This document shows, piece by piece, positions 53,301 to 63,914 of a stretch of DNA of 64,000 nucleotides. Each line of letters starts with the position of its first letter. The first letter of the stretch is position 1. Under the pieces are notes generated by a model that was not told where the DNA came from, did not search any database, and saw only the letters and a list, made by a program, of their open reading frames with translations. The position numbers and the translations under genes are program-made. The DNA is from Aurelia coerulea (taxonomy: Eukaryota > Cnidaria > Scyphozoa > Semaeostomeae > Ulmaridae), in contig CM076954.1 in NCBI GenBank assembly GCA_039566865.1, forward strand, positions 5,712,001 to 5,776,000. The letters run 5' to 3'.

Positions 53301-56300
53301 CTGATTTAGAAATTAAAATGCAGATAGTTTGCAATGGCAAATCAAGCCGACTACGGAGAAAAGCACTCCGCGATCCTGAATATAAGCTTGAAGAGATGTT
53401 GATAGACGGACGAAAAACCGAAGTTAGTTCCGCCCAAGCCTCGGGAATGGAAGAAACTTTCCAAGATTTACAGATCAAAGAAATACGCACAGAAAAGACA
53501 TGTTTTAGTTGTGGTTTTTCTTTTCCACATTCTAACCAGCCATGTCCCGCTAAAAAGCGAATTGTTCAAATTGCGGTGTGAAAGGACATTTCGTAAAAGT
53601 GTGTCGAAAACCGAAAGACACAAACCCAAGGAAACTTCAACCAAGAAAGCCCGCACAAGGTCGAAATTATTATAAGCCAGCCAAAAATCAAGGTCAAAAA
53701 GGGGATAGAAAACCACAGCGTGCCAGAGTAGTTTCTTCTAACCCCACGGAGGAAACAAGTTCTTCAGAAGATGAATACGCCTATGCTGTTGACAACACAA
53801 GAAATTCAAAGCACAAAACCTTACTTCGTTTGAATGAGTCACTGCAGATCAAATTTCTGATCGATACGGGGGCAACTGTAGATGTGGTCGACAACCAAAC
53901 TTATGAAAAGATTATGGACAAAATAACACTGGAGCCAACAAAGACAAAAATATTCGCCTATGGTTCTTCAACCCCTTTGAAATTGAAAGGATGTTTCCAA
54001 GCATCAATAGAGTCAAAGTCACGCTATACAATATCAACATTCTATGTAGTGGAAGGAACCGGGGGTAACCTACTTAGTGCAAAGACGGCACAAGAGCTTG
54101 CGCTAATCCAATTGATAAATAAAGTCAAAGGTATGCCTGCACAAAAGGACGCAAATCCAGACAAGAAACAGGAAATTTCGAAAGAAAATAGCCCTGAAAA
54201 GAAGTCGGAAATACCGCAGAGTAACGATGAAAAGATTCAAAAGCTGTTGAATAAATACGAAAATGTTTTCATTGGAGAAGGAAAACTAAAGGGACAACAA
54301 GTGAAATTGCATATACGGGATGACGTAACCCCAGTATTACAACCGCAGAGACGGATACCTTATCACATGCGAAAAGCCGTTTCAAAGGAACTGGGAAAGC
54401 TAATAGAGCAAGGAATCATTGAAAAGGTGGTAGACCAGCCCACTCCCTGGGTCTCACCCATTGTATGCGTTCCAAAGAAGGATGGAGGGACACGAATTTG
54501 CGTAGATATGAGGGAAGCTAATAAAGCGATCATCAGAGAAAGACATATTATGCCAACTTTAGACGATTTCAAAGCAGAAGTGAACGGATTTTTCGAAAAT
54601 AGACTTGAAACAAGCATATCATCAAGTGCAGTTAGAACAAGAGAGCCGTTTTATTACAACATTTTCAACGCACGAAGGTCTTTTTCAATACACAAGACTT
54701 TCTTATGGCACATCTAGCAGTGCTGAATTATTTCAGAACATTCTGCAACGTAATCTAGGTGACATTAGAGGCGTGAAAAATATTGCCGATGACATAATCA
54801 TATTTGGAAAGGATCGTAAAGAACATGACAAAGCCCTTGAGAATTGTTTGAAGAGATTATCTGATTTGAATATCAAAGCAAAAGGACAAAAATGCCATTT
54901 TCTACAACCAGAAATAAAATTCTATGGCCTAATCTTCACTGAAAAAGGAACAAGGCCTGACCCAGACAGAGTGTCAAAGCTTCAAAATGCTGCACCTCCG
55001 CAGAACGTTTCAGAAGTACGTAGCTTTCTAGGAATGGCAAATACATGCAGTGACTACATTCCTAACTATGCAACAATAACATTGCCATTACGAGAGTTAA
55101 CAAAGAAGAATGTCAAGTTCAAGTGGACAGTTGTTGAACAAAGAGCTTTTAGTCAATTGAAACAAAAGTTGACCCAAGCACCTGTAATAGCTTACTTCGA
55201 CACTAAAAAGAGAAGTCTCCTAATAGTGGATGGTTCACCGAAAGGTATCAGTGGTATTCTTGCACAGAGAGAAAATGATAGCGGAAGTTACAGGATTATT
55301 TCATACGCCAGTAGAGCACTTAGCCCAGTAGAAAGTCGTTATTCACAGACAGACATTGAAGGACTAGCACTAGTTTGGGGTGTAGAGCATTTCAGATTGT
55401 TCTTATTGGGTACAGAATTTGATATTTTCACAGATCACAAGGCACTAGAGGCTATATTTAATAATCCAAGATCAAAGCCTCCAGCACGAATAGAAAGATG
55501 GATCATGAGACTACAGTCTTATAACTTTCGAGTTATTTACAAGAGTGGACAAACGAATGAAGCTGATTATCTTAGCCGACATCCAATTGATATCATTATG
55601 AAAGAAAGTTCAGAGGAACGTATTGCTGAAGAATATGTTAATTATGTCATTGAGCACACAGTACCAAAATCAATGACACTGGAAGAGATCAAACAGGAAA
55701 CAAAGAAAGACCGAGTCTTACAAAAAGTTCAGCGAGCTTTAGACACAGGACAATGGAATACACGAGACAAAGAGATTCAACCATATAAGAGATGTTCAGA
55801 AGAGATCACAGTGAACAAAACAAAAGATATCCTAATGAAAGGCACCAGAATCATCATCCCAGAAGTCTTACAAGACAGAGCAACAAGATTAGCACATATA
55901 GGCCATCAAGGCATCGAGAAAACAAAGAGCTTACTAAGGGAAAAAATTTGGTATCCAAATATGAGCCAAAGAGTCAAAGAATTAATCGAAAAATGCAGCT
56001 CTTGTCAAGCAGTTGGTGCAAGTAAACCAGTCGAGCCAATGCAGATAACACCTACTGAGGACATACCTTGGTATGACGTAGCTATTGACTTTCTTGGACC
56101 AATACCGAATTCTCAACTGTATTTATTAGTAGCAATTGATAAATACACAAAGTTTCCAGAAGTGGAGATCGTACACTCTACAGCAGCGCCTGCAGTGATT
56201 CCAAAATTGGACAGAATTTTCGCCACTCATGGCATACCAGTCAAGCTTTCAAGTGATAATGGACCACCGTTTAATGGGACAGAGTTTGAGAGATACGTCA

Positions 56301-59300
56301 AAGCACTTAATATTGACTGGAATCCAAGTACTCCTCTTTGGCCACAGGGAAATGCTAATGTTGAGAACTTCAATAAGCCACTGGAAAAATTATTACAAAC
56401 CGCACAGCTCGAGGGGAGAAACTGGAGACAGGAACTCCAACGATTTTTACTTTCGTATAGAACGACTCCTCATGCAACAACAAAGATAGCACCATGTGAA
56501 CTGTTGTATAATCGAAAGATCAGAGGATATTTACCTGAACTGCCAGCCAAGAAAACCGTAAACAAGCACAAAGAGGCGAAAGAAAACATAGAGAAAAGTA
56601 AGGAAAGAAACAAAGAGTATTACGACAAAAGGCACAATGCAAAAGAATCAGACATCAAGGAAGGAGACATCGTAATCTGTCTACAAAAGAAAAGAAATAA
56701 ATTGACCTCTAAGTTTAGTCCAGAAAGATTCACTGTTACAAGTCGCAAAGGCACCAGAGTTGTAGCAAAGAACAAAAGACATATCATTACACGAAATATA
56801 TCACATTTCAAGAAAGTACCACGTTATGAGACCGTGAGAGATGATGATGATAGCGATAGTGAAACAGAGAACAGAGACATAGATCGTAGAGAAACAGCAG
56901 ATACAGAATCAGAGAACAATGAGATAGAGATCAGAGGAGAGAATCAGGACGTTAGGCCTAGACGATCACAGCGATCGAGAAATATCTACGACAATTAGAC
57001 TAGTTAGTTGTTGATAATAAAATGTATGTTTGTTTTCCTTTAGATTGCTTATAAAACTTAGATGGTTTTTTCATTTGTAAGTCTTTCAACGGGGTACATT
57101 GTGAAAGCGAGAAGCAAAACACGATAGATTCTTCCTAAAAATCATTGAAACAGGCATTAACATATAATTAGCCTCTTGGGAGGACCGCACCTCACTGATT
57201 AAGCCACTCATACAAGGGGGAAGACTTTTCCGTCCTCCCGTGCCCGTGCTAAAACGTGTTGTGTTCAGGTCATTGCTGCGAGGTAGACATATTACGGGCA
57301 TTTGTCTGTAATTTTAGCAGGTTCTTTAAGGGTTTCTCGAAAAGATTTTCTCCAGAAATGCCCATGTAAAATTTGAACGGAACCACCGATTTCAGCCAGA
57401 AATAACTCTAGAAATAATTTAACACGTTGACCATTGAATCAGCTATTGTAAAATATAATTGTTTGTATATTTAGGGAGCACTTGTCTTTCAAAAAGCGTT
57501 AATTTTATCTGACTCACCAATAGTGATACTATTTATAAAGTAGTACGCGCAGTTGATAATATGCGGCTATTAAACGATTTCGAGGTCCATGCTGGAAAAT
57601 AGTGGATCGCAGTTTGACGTACGGACCGAACGCAGTGAGGTCCGTACAATGAACTAAGGTCCAAATATTTTCCAGCATGGATCGAGTAATCGTTTAATAA
57701 AGGCTTTATTATATGGCAGAACCTTTTGAGAACGTTGTTTATGGTATCGTACTTTTCTGTCGTGTCTTTGATCCTGTGCATCACTGTAGTTGGTCGTTTC
57801 GACGTTAACTACATTGGGCATTTTCTTCGTGTATAATTGCACGTTCATCCTGAAAGTTTACAGAAAAGAAATCTTCGATGAATAAGCTAAAATTTGGCTG
57901 ACACTTCTTACGGCCTAAGCCTACACAAGAAGCTCCTCACTTGTTGTTGATTTTTAAGGCAACGCCCGGTCCAATACGGCTTCGAACGAAAAATACGGCT
58001 TTTACGGACCGATCAAGAACCAATCGAATTGCTCCGTTGCCGGTCCGAGAAGCCGTATTTTCGAACGCCATATAATAACTTCTAGTTACTTCTAGTTATG
58101 CTAGTACTTACCTTGACTGCATTGGCATTCGTTTCCCTCACAGATTGGTTTCTGAAGCTGACTGCCTCTTTTTGGGCCATAAAATATCGTGCAAGCATCT
58201 CCTAAAGATGACAAAATACAATCATCTCTCACTCGATTGTCTTATTGTTTCAATGATCTAACTGATATTCTTTACTTCGATAACGTCTTTCCTCCTTTAA
58301 TCATACTGTTCTTGACAAAGCAGCCCCTAAAATAGGTGTCCCAGATATGTAGACGGTTTTCGGAAAAAAAGAAACCCAACTATAAATTGAAAGTCTTAAA
58401 AACATGACAATACTTTAGTATATGTAATAGATACCATCGGAAAGCACAATCTACCTTCTTTCTAATGATTTGCAGTTTGAGTACATCATCAGTAGAATTA
58501 TTTATCATTTGATAGGTATTTTACTGCACATGGCCGATTTCAAATGCAGCATAAGTTAAGAGCAAAGTCAACACCGTTTTCACGCTAAAGGTTTAGGAAA
58601 CATGATTTTATCAAAACAGTTCAGGCCTAGAAACACTTGAGGTGACCTGAGGTAGGGAAAAGACGAATATATTCCCATGAGATCCATTTATCAAAAATAA
58701 TAAAATAAGCTTTCAAAAAGATAGGTTTTCGTCTAAGTAAAGGTCATACCACTTTCTGGCATTTTAGACAGGCCATAATTACGAAAATGTAAACTAAATG
58801 ATGGATAATTAACCCTATTATTACCGGGCTTTTTGGACCGGTATTCAGTTTATCATGGTTTCATTTGAACCCCTAGTTACTGCTGCCAATACATAGAAAT
58901 GCCTTAAAATTATTTATAATGATTAAGAGAACCAAATTTGGCCATTAAAGTATTTAAGACATTTGTTACTTTTCCTATGACGTCATCTGACGTCACATTG
59001 AGGACAATCTTAGGTTGTTTCAGTGGTAACTGATGCTAAGCTGGTTCAAAATACTCCATGTTCGTGAAGAAAGAAAACGGATTGATTTTGGTATGCATTT
59101 GGTCTTGCATTCAAGCTAATCTGCTTTACAACTACGACTCATTTCCTACGCTTCCAGAAACAGATTAGCCTCGTATTGACCGTATTCATATCCTATATAC
59201 CTCAATATGGCCTAAATCACCTACAATCTTTCTCGAAACCATCTAAAATGCGACAAAAAGCAGCTTCTCTGAACTGCCGTTCCATAAAAATAACTATCAT

Positions 59301-61625
59301 TACTTAGCTGAATGTTTCTTCAAGTTATAATTACCGGAAATGCTGTCCTCCAAACCATATTCTGATGAAAACACAAAGGTGACAACAATGTATCGCCGAT
59401 TGATATTTTATTTATTTTCACAGCTCTGTGGAAACAAGGCCATCACCGAAGCGACAACAGCAACATCAATACAATTCAATGAGATGAGCGAAAGTAGAGG
59501 ATCTTAGTGGGGTTAAGGCTACTGCCAACATACCTGGTTCATAGTAATCATAGACTTTAACAGGCACAGCTTGTAAAGCTCCAACTGTGACAGTTTTTTT
59601 CAAAGAAAATCTGATGCAGCTTGGCTTTACGCTAGACACCTAGATCAAAATTAAAACCAAAAAATGAATTAGCTTCTTGAAAATTGATAAGGTAAGCAAG
59701 CTATGCATAGCTGAAAATGCGATTTTGTGTTCATTGCACAGCACACCTCATGTGGAACGAGAAACCCACGTTACTAGAATCTCATTTCTGGTACTTCCAT
59801 GAACAGGTAAGTGGTGGGCTGGGTGCCGCAAGATTAATTTTCCAAATGTGTTGCTCACATGCCTCTTAAATGGCCTCAGCCAGCGTCGTTTGGAAGGATT
59901 TTTAGAAAATCAATTCGTTAGTTGCAAGAAGCATGGTTTGCAACAAAGAAGTACACCATTATGTACTGATAAATTATATTTGCAGTTTTCAAAATTTGAT
60001 GCTTTCTATGCTATGTTTGACTTAAAAATTTCCCTGCACAACTTTCTCAAAAATCTATTAGGAACAGCATTTAGCTTGCAATGTAGGGACAATCCATGAC
60101 GATATTTGCTTAAACATGTAAAGCGTACCAGGAGCTTGGCTCTTGACCCCAATGGGAGGCTCACAGCACTTCGCTCACAAATTTCTGTTTTTCTAGTCCC
60201 ATCTAATTTCCATGCCAGCCAGCGGCGTGGCCAGGGTAAATTAAGTGGGGGGAGCTAAATGAGGAGATCTGGGGGCAAAGCCCCCAGGAAAATGTTCGGG
60301 GCCACGCCCTTTACTTTGGCTTAGAATGCATCTCCCAATATCATGCTTGCCATTAGCTACAAGAGAACTTTGATAGTTTTGTGACAGTTATCCTATGAAT
60401 CAGAGCACGAGAAAAATTTTTGAAGAAAGATCTTTTACTTTGGCTTAGAATGTATCTCCCAATATCATGCTAGTGCTAAAATGGAAGATTTGACATTTCT
60501 CGGAAAATTCTTACCCAACCTATACCCAGCTATTTTCTCCTCGGTTTCAGAGGAATCTCGAGGACCATCTTTCGACAAAAGGGGGGGGGCAATTGCCCCC
60601 CCATACCCCCCGTGGCCACGCCATTGATGCCAGCCGCCACTAAGCTATGCATAGTAAATGCTGGCATTAGCAGCAGCCATTGTTAATCATTGTTAATAAG
60701 CAGGGATGGCGCCAGCGGGGGTGCTAGGGGGGGCAGGAGCCCCCCCAAAATTTCATTGAGCCCCCCCATCGGCACTTGAATTTTCGACAATTTCTACGCA
60801 CTGTCGGCATTTACATAACCTTTACCTCCAAATTTCTTTGCTGCGTTGTCATCTGAGTGAACTTGAATTGCGCTCGTTCATAAAAAAATTCTCACTGTCG
60901 GCAATCTGACAGTCTTTGCCCCCCTAGCATTTCTTCCCTGGCGCCATCTCTGTTAATAAGTACCCTACTGAAGTCTGTTTCAAATTTTGTTTAGCAATTG
61001 TCCTTGCTCACTATTATGAAGACTGTTGACTAATTGGGCATCAATCGGAAGATCTTGAGCAGCGGGTTCATGTTTACAAGATAAAAGTACAAGACTTACA
61101 AACTGCGAAGAAAATCTGCGCATGAAACAAAACGCTTATTTAAAGCTTATTTGCGCTGAAAGTAGAAAATAAAAATATTGGAAAAGTATTTTTTTTAATC
61201 TATGACATGTTTCCTACTATTTGAAACAAATTAGGAGAAAATTGGTTGAGCAGTTTCATTAAAAAGAATTTTCTTGTCAAGAAGGTTTGAATTTGCCAAT
61301 TTTCCTGTTTTTTGGTTGCGTGGCAACGAATCTCGTGGCTAATTCATTGCAATTGTTATATTTGAAAAGCCAATTTGTCTAAATAAAAATAGGGATAAGT
61401 CTTATTGTTATATCTCTTGTAGTTTTGGAGAAAAAGGGGGGGGGACGCCCCCAGTACAAAACAACTAAAAAATCGCCCAGGACAGATAATGTTAGATCCT
61501 GGAAGAAAAAGCCTTGCAATGTCAGAAAGTTATATAAATTTACCAACCTGTCTGAGGTAAAATACAATACTCCTGTCGTTGATTTCGTAGCGATCAACTC
61601 TTGGGTCCCGGTTAGTGGTTTTGAG
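47073..61625 (-). CDS. C3: Complement C3-like protein, 3' end of gene (4 exons seen)
   Basis: Exons in order: 61625-61548, 59639-59534, 58201-58112, 47389-47073 (stop TGA at 47075-47073). Lengths sum to 591 bp and phases agree. The first two give the end of the macroglobulin/receptor-binding region ('VDRYEINDRSIVFYLRQ', 'ALQAVPVKVYDYYEP'). The third gives a Cys-rich stretch ('DACTIFYGPKRGSQLQ', 'CEGNECQCSQ') like human C3 'ESCTRFYHPEK..CRDELCRC'. The last is the C345C/NTR domain with 'VLEWPEED', matching human 'VEHWPEED'. C345C sets C3/C4/C5 apart from alpha-2-macroglobulin and CD109. The product would be a secreted thioester protein that opsonises microbes; the thioester region lies beyond the right edge. 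About 25 residues expected between the last two exons are absent, so an exon may have been missed. C3 rather than C4/C5 is an inference, and human segments are from memory. Confidence 0.87.
47938..48079. mobile_element. 140-bp MITE inside the retroelement 3' UTR
   Basis: Ends AGACTGATTACATTTCGTC and, inverted, AGACTTATTACATTTCGTC; GTTTACTTA flanks both sides (47931-47939 and 48081-48089), a 9-bp-like target duplication. Internal CGCTCG / CGAGCG also pair. A 9-bp duplication would suggest a Mutator-like origin, but the exact border is uncertain by 1-2 bp. Confidence 0.75.
48183..51167 (-). pseudogene. Endonuclease-reverse transcriptase with one in-frame stop
   Basis: Residues 1-135 are the C-terminal half of an APE-type endonuclease ('YRSPSQ', 'ITGDFNCRS', 'CVDLIFTD', 'HCHHQI'-like). 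RT follows: 'NYRPISLLPIFGKMLE', 'LNPNQSGFRPGDST', 'LDISKAFDRVWHDGLI', 'GVPQGSILGPLFFLVYIND', 'LFADDTSLF' (catalytic FADD), 'KHLGIILDSKLSF'. The C-terminus has a zinc-knuckle-like 'CPTNDGIEDTEHFLLLC'. A TAA at 49601-49599 interrupts the frame; sequence on both sides is in the same frame. That single stop is the only lesion I see in about 995 codons, so the copy is young. Jockey or I clade cannot be settled by eye. Confidence 0.88.
51206..52206. other. C3 intron, no gene recognised
   Basis: I looked here for the missing C3 exon and found no stretch with matching phase, splice sites and cysteines. Contains AT-rich DNA only. Confidence 0.4.
52207..52690 (+). pseudogene. L2-like RT C-terminal remnant
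   Basis: 'YGATAKPIIKKLGLHTVSEV' and 'TVSIVYKSIK' align with 'FDAPSKPLIQSLGWHTIKKL' of the copy at 1-1571; later broken frames show 'RKSAYGQKCYSYKRRNNI'. Old, multiply disrupted. Confidence 0.65.
52766..52892 (+). other. Possible 5' LTR end and duplicated primer-binding region
   Basis: A stretch ending AGAAGTCTACA is followed by ATGGCGACGAACGGG, a layout like an LTR end plus tRNA primer-binding site. GACGAACGGGATTAAA is tandemly repeated (52861-52876, 52877-52892). No matching 3' LTR is found after 56998, so the LTR call is provisional. Confidence 0.4.
52913..56998 (+). pseudogene. Gypsy-type LTR retrotransposon gag-pol, two frame breaks
   Basis: Gag: 52913-53581, ending in a Cys-rich segment. 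Pol: aspartic protease ('LIDTGATVDVVD', about 53858-53893), RT ('GGTRICVDMREANKAI', catalytic 'NIADDIIIFG' near 54780), RNase H ('SLLIVDGSPKGISGILAQ', 'FDIFTDHKALEAIF'), and integrase with an HHCC finger ('HIGHQG..CSSC', 55895-56010) and catalytic Asp/Asp/Glu positions ('VAIDFLGPI', 'SSDNGPPFNG', 'GNANVENFNK'). The frame changes near 53550-53563 (inside the second zinc knuckle) and near 54580-54600 (before the RT 'DLKQAYHQ' block). The first could be a programmed shift but splits a conserved finger; the second must be damage. No chromodomain or envelope gene. Order PR-RT-RH-IN indicates Gypsy/Metaviridae. It lies antisense in the C3 intron. Confidence 0.88.
57557..57713. mobile_element. 157-bp MITE with strong central palindrome
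   Basis: CCATGCTGGAAAATA (57588-57602) pairs with TATTTTCCAGCATGG (57666-57680), and TTAAACGATT pairs with AATCGTTTAA outside. A second hairpin with GTACGGACC / GGTCCGTAC arms is centred at about 57633. Confidence 0.8.
57961..58070. mobile_element. 110-bp MITE
   Basis: Ends around CCGGTCCAATACGGCTTCG and, inverted, GGCGTTCGAAAATACGGCTT; CGGTCCG / CGGACCG also pair. Lies just 3' (intronic) of C3 exon 58112-58201. The word AATACGGC also occurs in the MITE at 62324. Confidence 0.6.
58112..58201 (-). CDS. C3: C3-like exon, Cys-rich anaphylatoxin-distal stretch
   Basis: 90 bp between acceptor GTCATCTTTAG and donor GTAAGT. The only frame that fits the neighbours reads 'GDACTIFYGPKRGSQLQKPI' and 'CEGNECQC'. 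Cysteine spacing matches the C3 segment before C345C. It ends in phase 1, as the terminal exon needs. Confidence 0.87.
58340..58815. repeat. Partial relative of the 45768-46749 element
   Basis: Shares ATCGGAAAGCACAATCTACC-like start, CTTTCTAATGATTTGCAGTTT, GATTTCAAATGCAGC and CCCATGAGATCCATTTATCA. The right end is lost. Confidence 0.6.
59534..59639 (-). CDS. C3: C3-like exon, end of receptor-binding domain
   Basis: 106 bp, acceptor GATCTAG (weak, TTTTGATCTAG) and donor GTATGT. Reads 'VSSVKPSCIRFSLKKTVTVG' and 'VKVYDYYEP'. VKVYxYY is a signature of the alpha-2-macroglobulin family C-terminus. Confidence 0.87.
60220..60626. mobile_element. 407-bp hAT-type MITE, duplication ATGCCAGC
   Basis: Ends CAGCGGCGTGGCCA and, inverted, CAATGGCGTGGCCA. 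ATGCCAGC at 60212-60219 and 60627-60634 is a perfect 8-bp duplication. The interior shares CTTTACTTTGGCTTAGAATG (twice) with the 30518 element in inverse orientation. G8-9 tract near the right end. Confidence 0.92.
60701..60952. mobile_element. 252-bp hAT-type MITE, duplication TTAATAAG
   Basis: Ends CAGGGATGGCGCCAGCG and, inverted, CAGAGATGGCGCCAGGG; inner GGGGGTGCTAGGGGGG pairs with CCCCCCTAGCA. TTAATAAG at 60693-60700 and 60953-60960 is a perfect 8-bp duplication. Confidence 0.92.
61548..61625 (-). CDS. C3: C3-like exon, receptor-binding domain
   Basis: 78 bp, phase 0 at both ends, acceptor TTTTCTTTCAG and donor GTTGGT. Reads 'LKTTNRDPRVDRYEINDRSI' then 'VFYLRQ', matching C3 'GVDRYISKYE..LIIYLDKV'. 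The next upstream exon was not found before 64000. Confidence 0.85.
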
Positions 61626-61789
61626 CTGAAAGAAAACAGAAGATTTAATTGTGTAGAGACTTTTATTTTCATTGAAACTAAAACTCGCGTGTAACTGCAC
61701 AATAAACGACCATGGAATTCCTCATCACCAACTTTAACAGGCGATGAAAAAAGTTCATCATCCATTCTAAGCGGCGTGGTAATAGCACA

Positions 61790-62290
61790 CATTAAAAGCC
61801 AAAAATTTCGGGAGAATAAATTTCGGACAAAACATTGTCGGACAAACAATTTTGGAACGTTTTTCACGGAATTTCAGGCGTTTTGTACAGAAATTTCGGA
61901 TGACCAAAGAACTATATATTTTCAGTTTATTTTTACTTATTTCATACTGAAAATGCATACATTTATAGATCGTGCTTCATTTAGGGGTGCTTGGTTTTAA
62001 ATGTCCATAAATGAATATTGTTGAGGATGATGAGAATGATTGCTAAGGTGGACTTAATTTAAGAGCATATTATATTTATCACTAATTAACACTAGCACTA
62101 CATTCTTTGTTAATGAGAAACGTTTGACGAGCAAGACATTATGTTTTCAAACAGTAGAAATGTCTTGCTATGATTTTTCTATGCTGCAAAAGATTCAGAC
62201 ACTAAATATTTCAGACTACAAAAAATCTGGGACGCTAAAAATTTCGGATGTATGAAATGTCTGAAATTATTAACATCCAAATTTTTGGGT
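61790..62290. repeat. Dispersed repeat, pair of 7830-8345
   Basis: See shared blocks at 7830-8345; this copy has several TTTCGGA[C/T] words (ATTTCGGACAAA, AATTTCGGATG). It starts about 165 bp upstream (in gene orientation) of C3 exon 61548-61625. Confidence 0.55.
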
Positions 62291-62323
62291 TTTGATGTAG
62301 ATTCCAAAAACAAGGACAGATTT

Positions 62324-63914
62324 AGGCCCCGTGTACACTATGCCGGTACGAAACGAATACGGCATAAAACTATGTCGTATTGGCTTCTCTGTTCAAACGG
62401 AATCGCCGTTTACACTATACGGGCAAAAATGAATACGATAGGTTTTTGGCCATGCGCAGAGCGAAGTTTTGTCAAGGCACCTGCGCTCATTTGCAAAATT
62501 ATTGCCTCGATATGAATCCGACATGATTGATGCCGTATTCGCCGTTTACACTATGCCGGTTGAGCTACAAAGCCAGTATTCATTTCGTGCCGTATTCAAG
62601 TAAAAACTATGCCGGCATAGTGTTGACGGGAGGCCAATAACGCACACTTTCTTGCCGTATTCATTTTGTACCGGCATGGTGTAGGGTAAGACGGGGTAAA
62701 GTGAACTATTTTGAAGGTTTTTCAAGGATATCCTAAAGATATTGTAGGCCGGGGTAAAGTGAACTACTTAGCAATTGTTCGATAAAACCAAAATCATGCT
62801 GGTAAAACCCGAAAACATGATTTATTTTGCAACTATAAGGAGTTCTTTGCATGCCAAAACGAAATAAACCCAACAATTTCACAAAAGTGATATTTAAGAA
62901 AATTAAACGGTGACCTACGTTGAGAACGATCTTTGCAGATGAAATATTAACCAAAAGCTATTGTCTAAGTCACAAATTCGAGTCAGATTGCAAGACCTGA
63001 ATACAATTCGATGAACAATAATGGGAATATACTTGGAAAATACTATATTACATATAAATACCAAATCACCACAAAGAGAAACACTATTTTCAAAGTAGTT
63101 CAGTTTGCCCTGAAACCTCCACCCAGAAATAAAACCAAAAATAGTTATAAATCTATGACAATTATCAATATTCTAATTTCACAGTGATGGCCATTTATCC
63201 TTTCTATGTTGATAGGTATACTTGCTTCATCAAATCCCAATGAAATTCTTAGATCAGTAATCGCATTTTTGAATGAAGGTCAAACTTAGGCTGTTAAATT
63301 TTTGGAGGTTTTTCAGGGAGCTGGTATCAGAATATATTTCTGTGTCATCAGAGTGAAAAATTGTCCTGCAAATTATGATTTTCTGAAGCCAGAATTATGA
63401 AGCAAATGAGATGAAATAGGTTTTCTTCATCGGACTTAATGTTCATATGAGAAAATCAAAAATCATGGGTAGTTCACTTTACCCCGGTCGAAGCAAAATA
63501 TCGACTGAACGGTAGATGTTTTAAAATATTATGTTAGCTGACAAAAAAGTCTTTCTTGGCCCTTTCCTTTTGGAAAAAGTAAACAAATGGCATGTCCTTC
63601 AAATCGACCAAAACAATTGTAGAAATGAATTTCGTCTAGGGGTAAAAAGTTAAGACCAAAGATAGGAGCCCAAACCTATAAACCATAATTTCCCGAGGTT
63701 GTTTCTACTGCCTCGGGTAAAGGGATTTTTTGCAACAACAGGAAGAACTATTTTGCAAAAATGTTTTCATTTTCTGTGAGCACATGTACCAAAGCATTGG
63801 GCATAAATCACGTTTTACCATTGCATGTTTACTTTTGGAGAGAAGCGCGAATGTTCTGAGTAGTTCACTTTACCCGTAGTTCACTTTACCCCATCTTACC
63901 CTAAATGGGGTCTT
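62324..63914. mobile_element. MITE A, GCCCCGTGTACACTATGCCG ends, split by MITE B
   Basis: Left end AGGCCCCGTGTACACTATGC; the right arm (62653-62681) reads GCCGTATTCATTTTGTACCGG and is completed after MITE B at 63904 by AATGGGGTCTTA. GCCGGTA and GAATACGGC words repeat through the interior, with a second inverted pair at 62403-62420 / 62541-62560. Confidence 0.8.
62684..63901. mobile_element. MITE B (1218 bp) nested in MITE A, TA duplication
   Basis: Ends GGGTAAGACGGGGTAAAGTG and, inverted, GGGTAAGATGGGGTAAAGTG, each next to TA (62682-62683, 63902-63903). A second inner pair of GGGGTAAAGTGAACTA ends sits at 62751-62767 and 63469-63485, so it may itself be an element within an element. No transposase frame. 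Confidence 0.88.

Noticed and set aside
57654..57848. Candidate for the missing C3 exon (AG at 57848)
   Set aside because: The required phase meets a stop at once, and the region overlaps the 57557-57713 MITE.
61638..61867. Minus ORF stretch 'MDDELFSSPVKVGDEEFHGR' upstream of a C3 exon
   Set aside because: It has an AG before it, but phase and sequence do not fit C3, and no donor was found that would join it to 61625.
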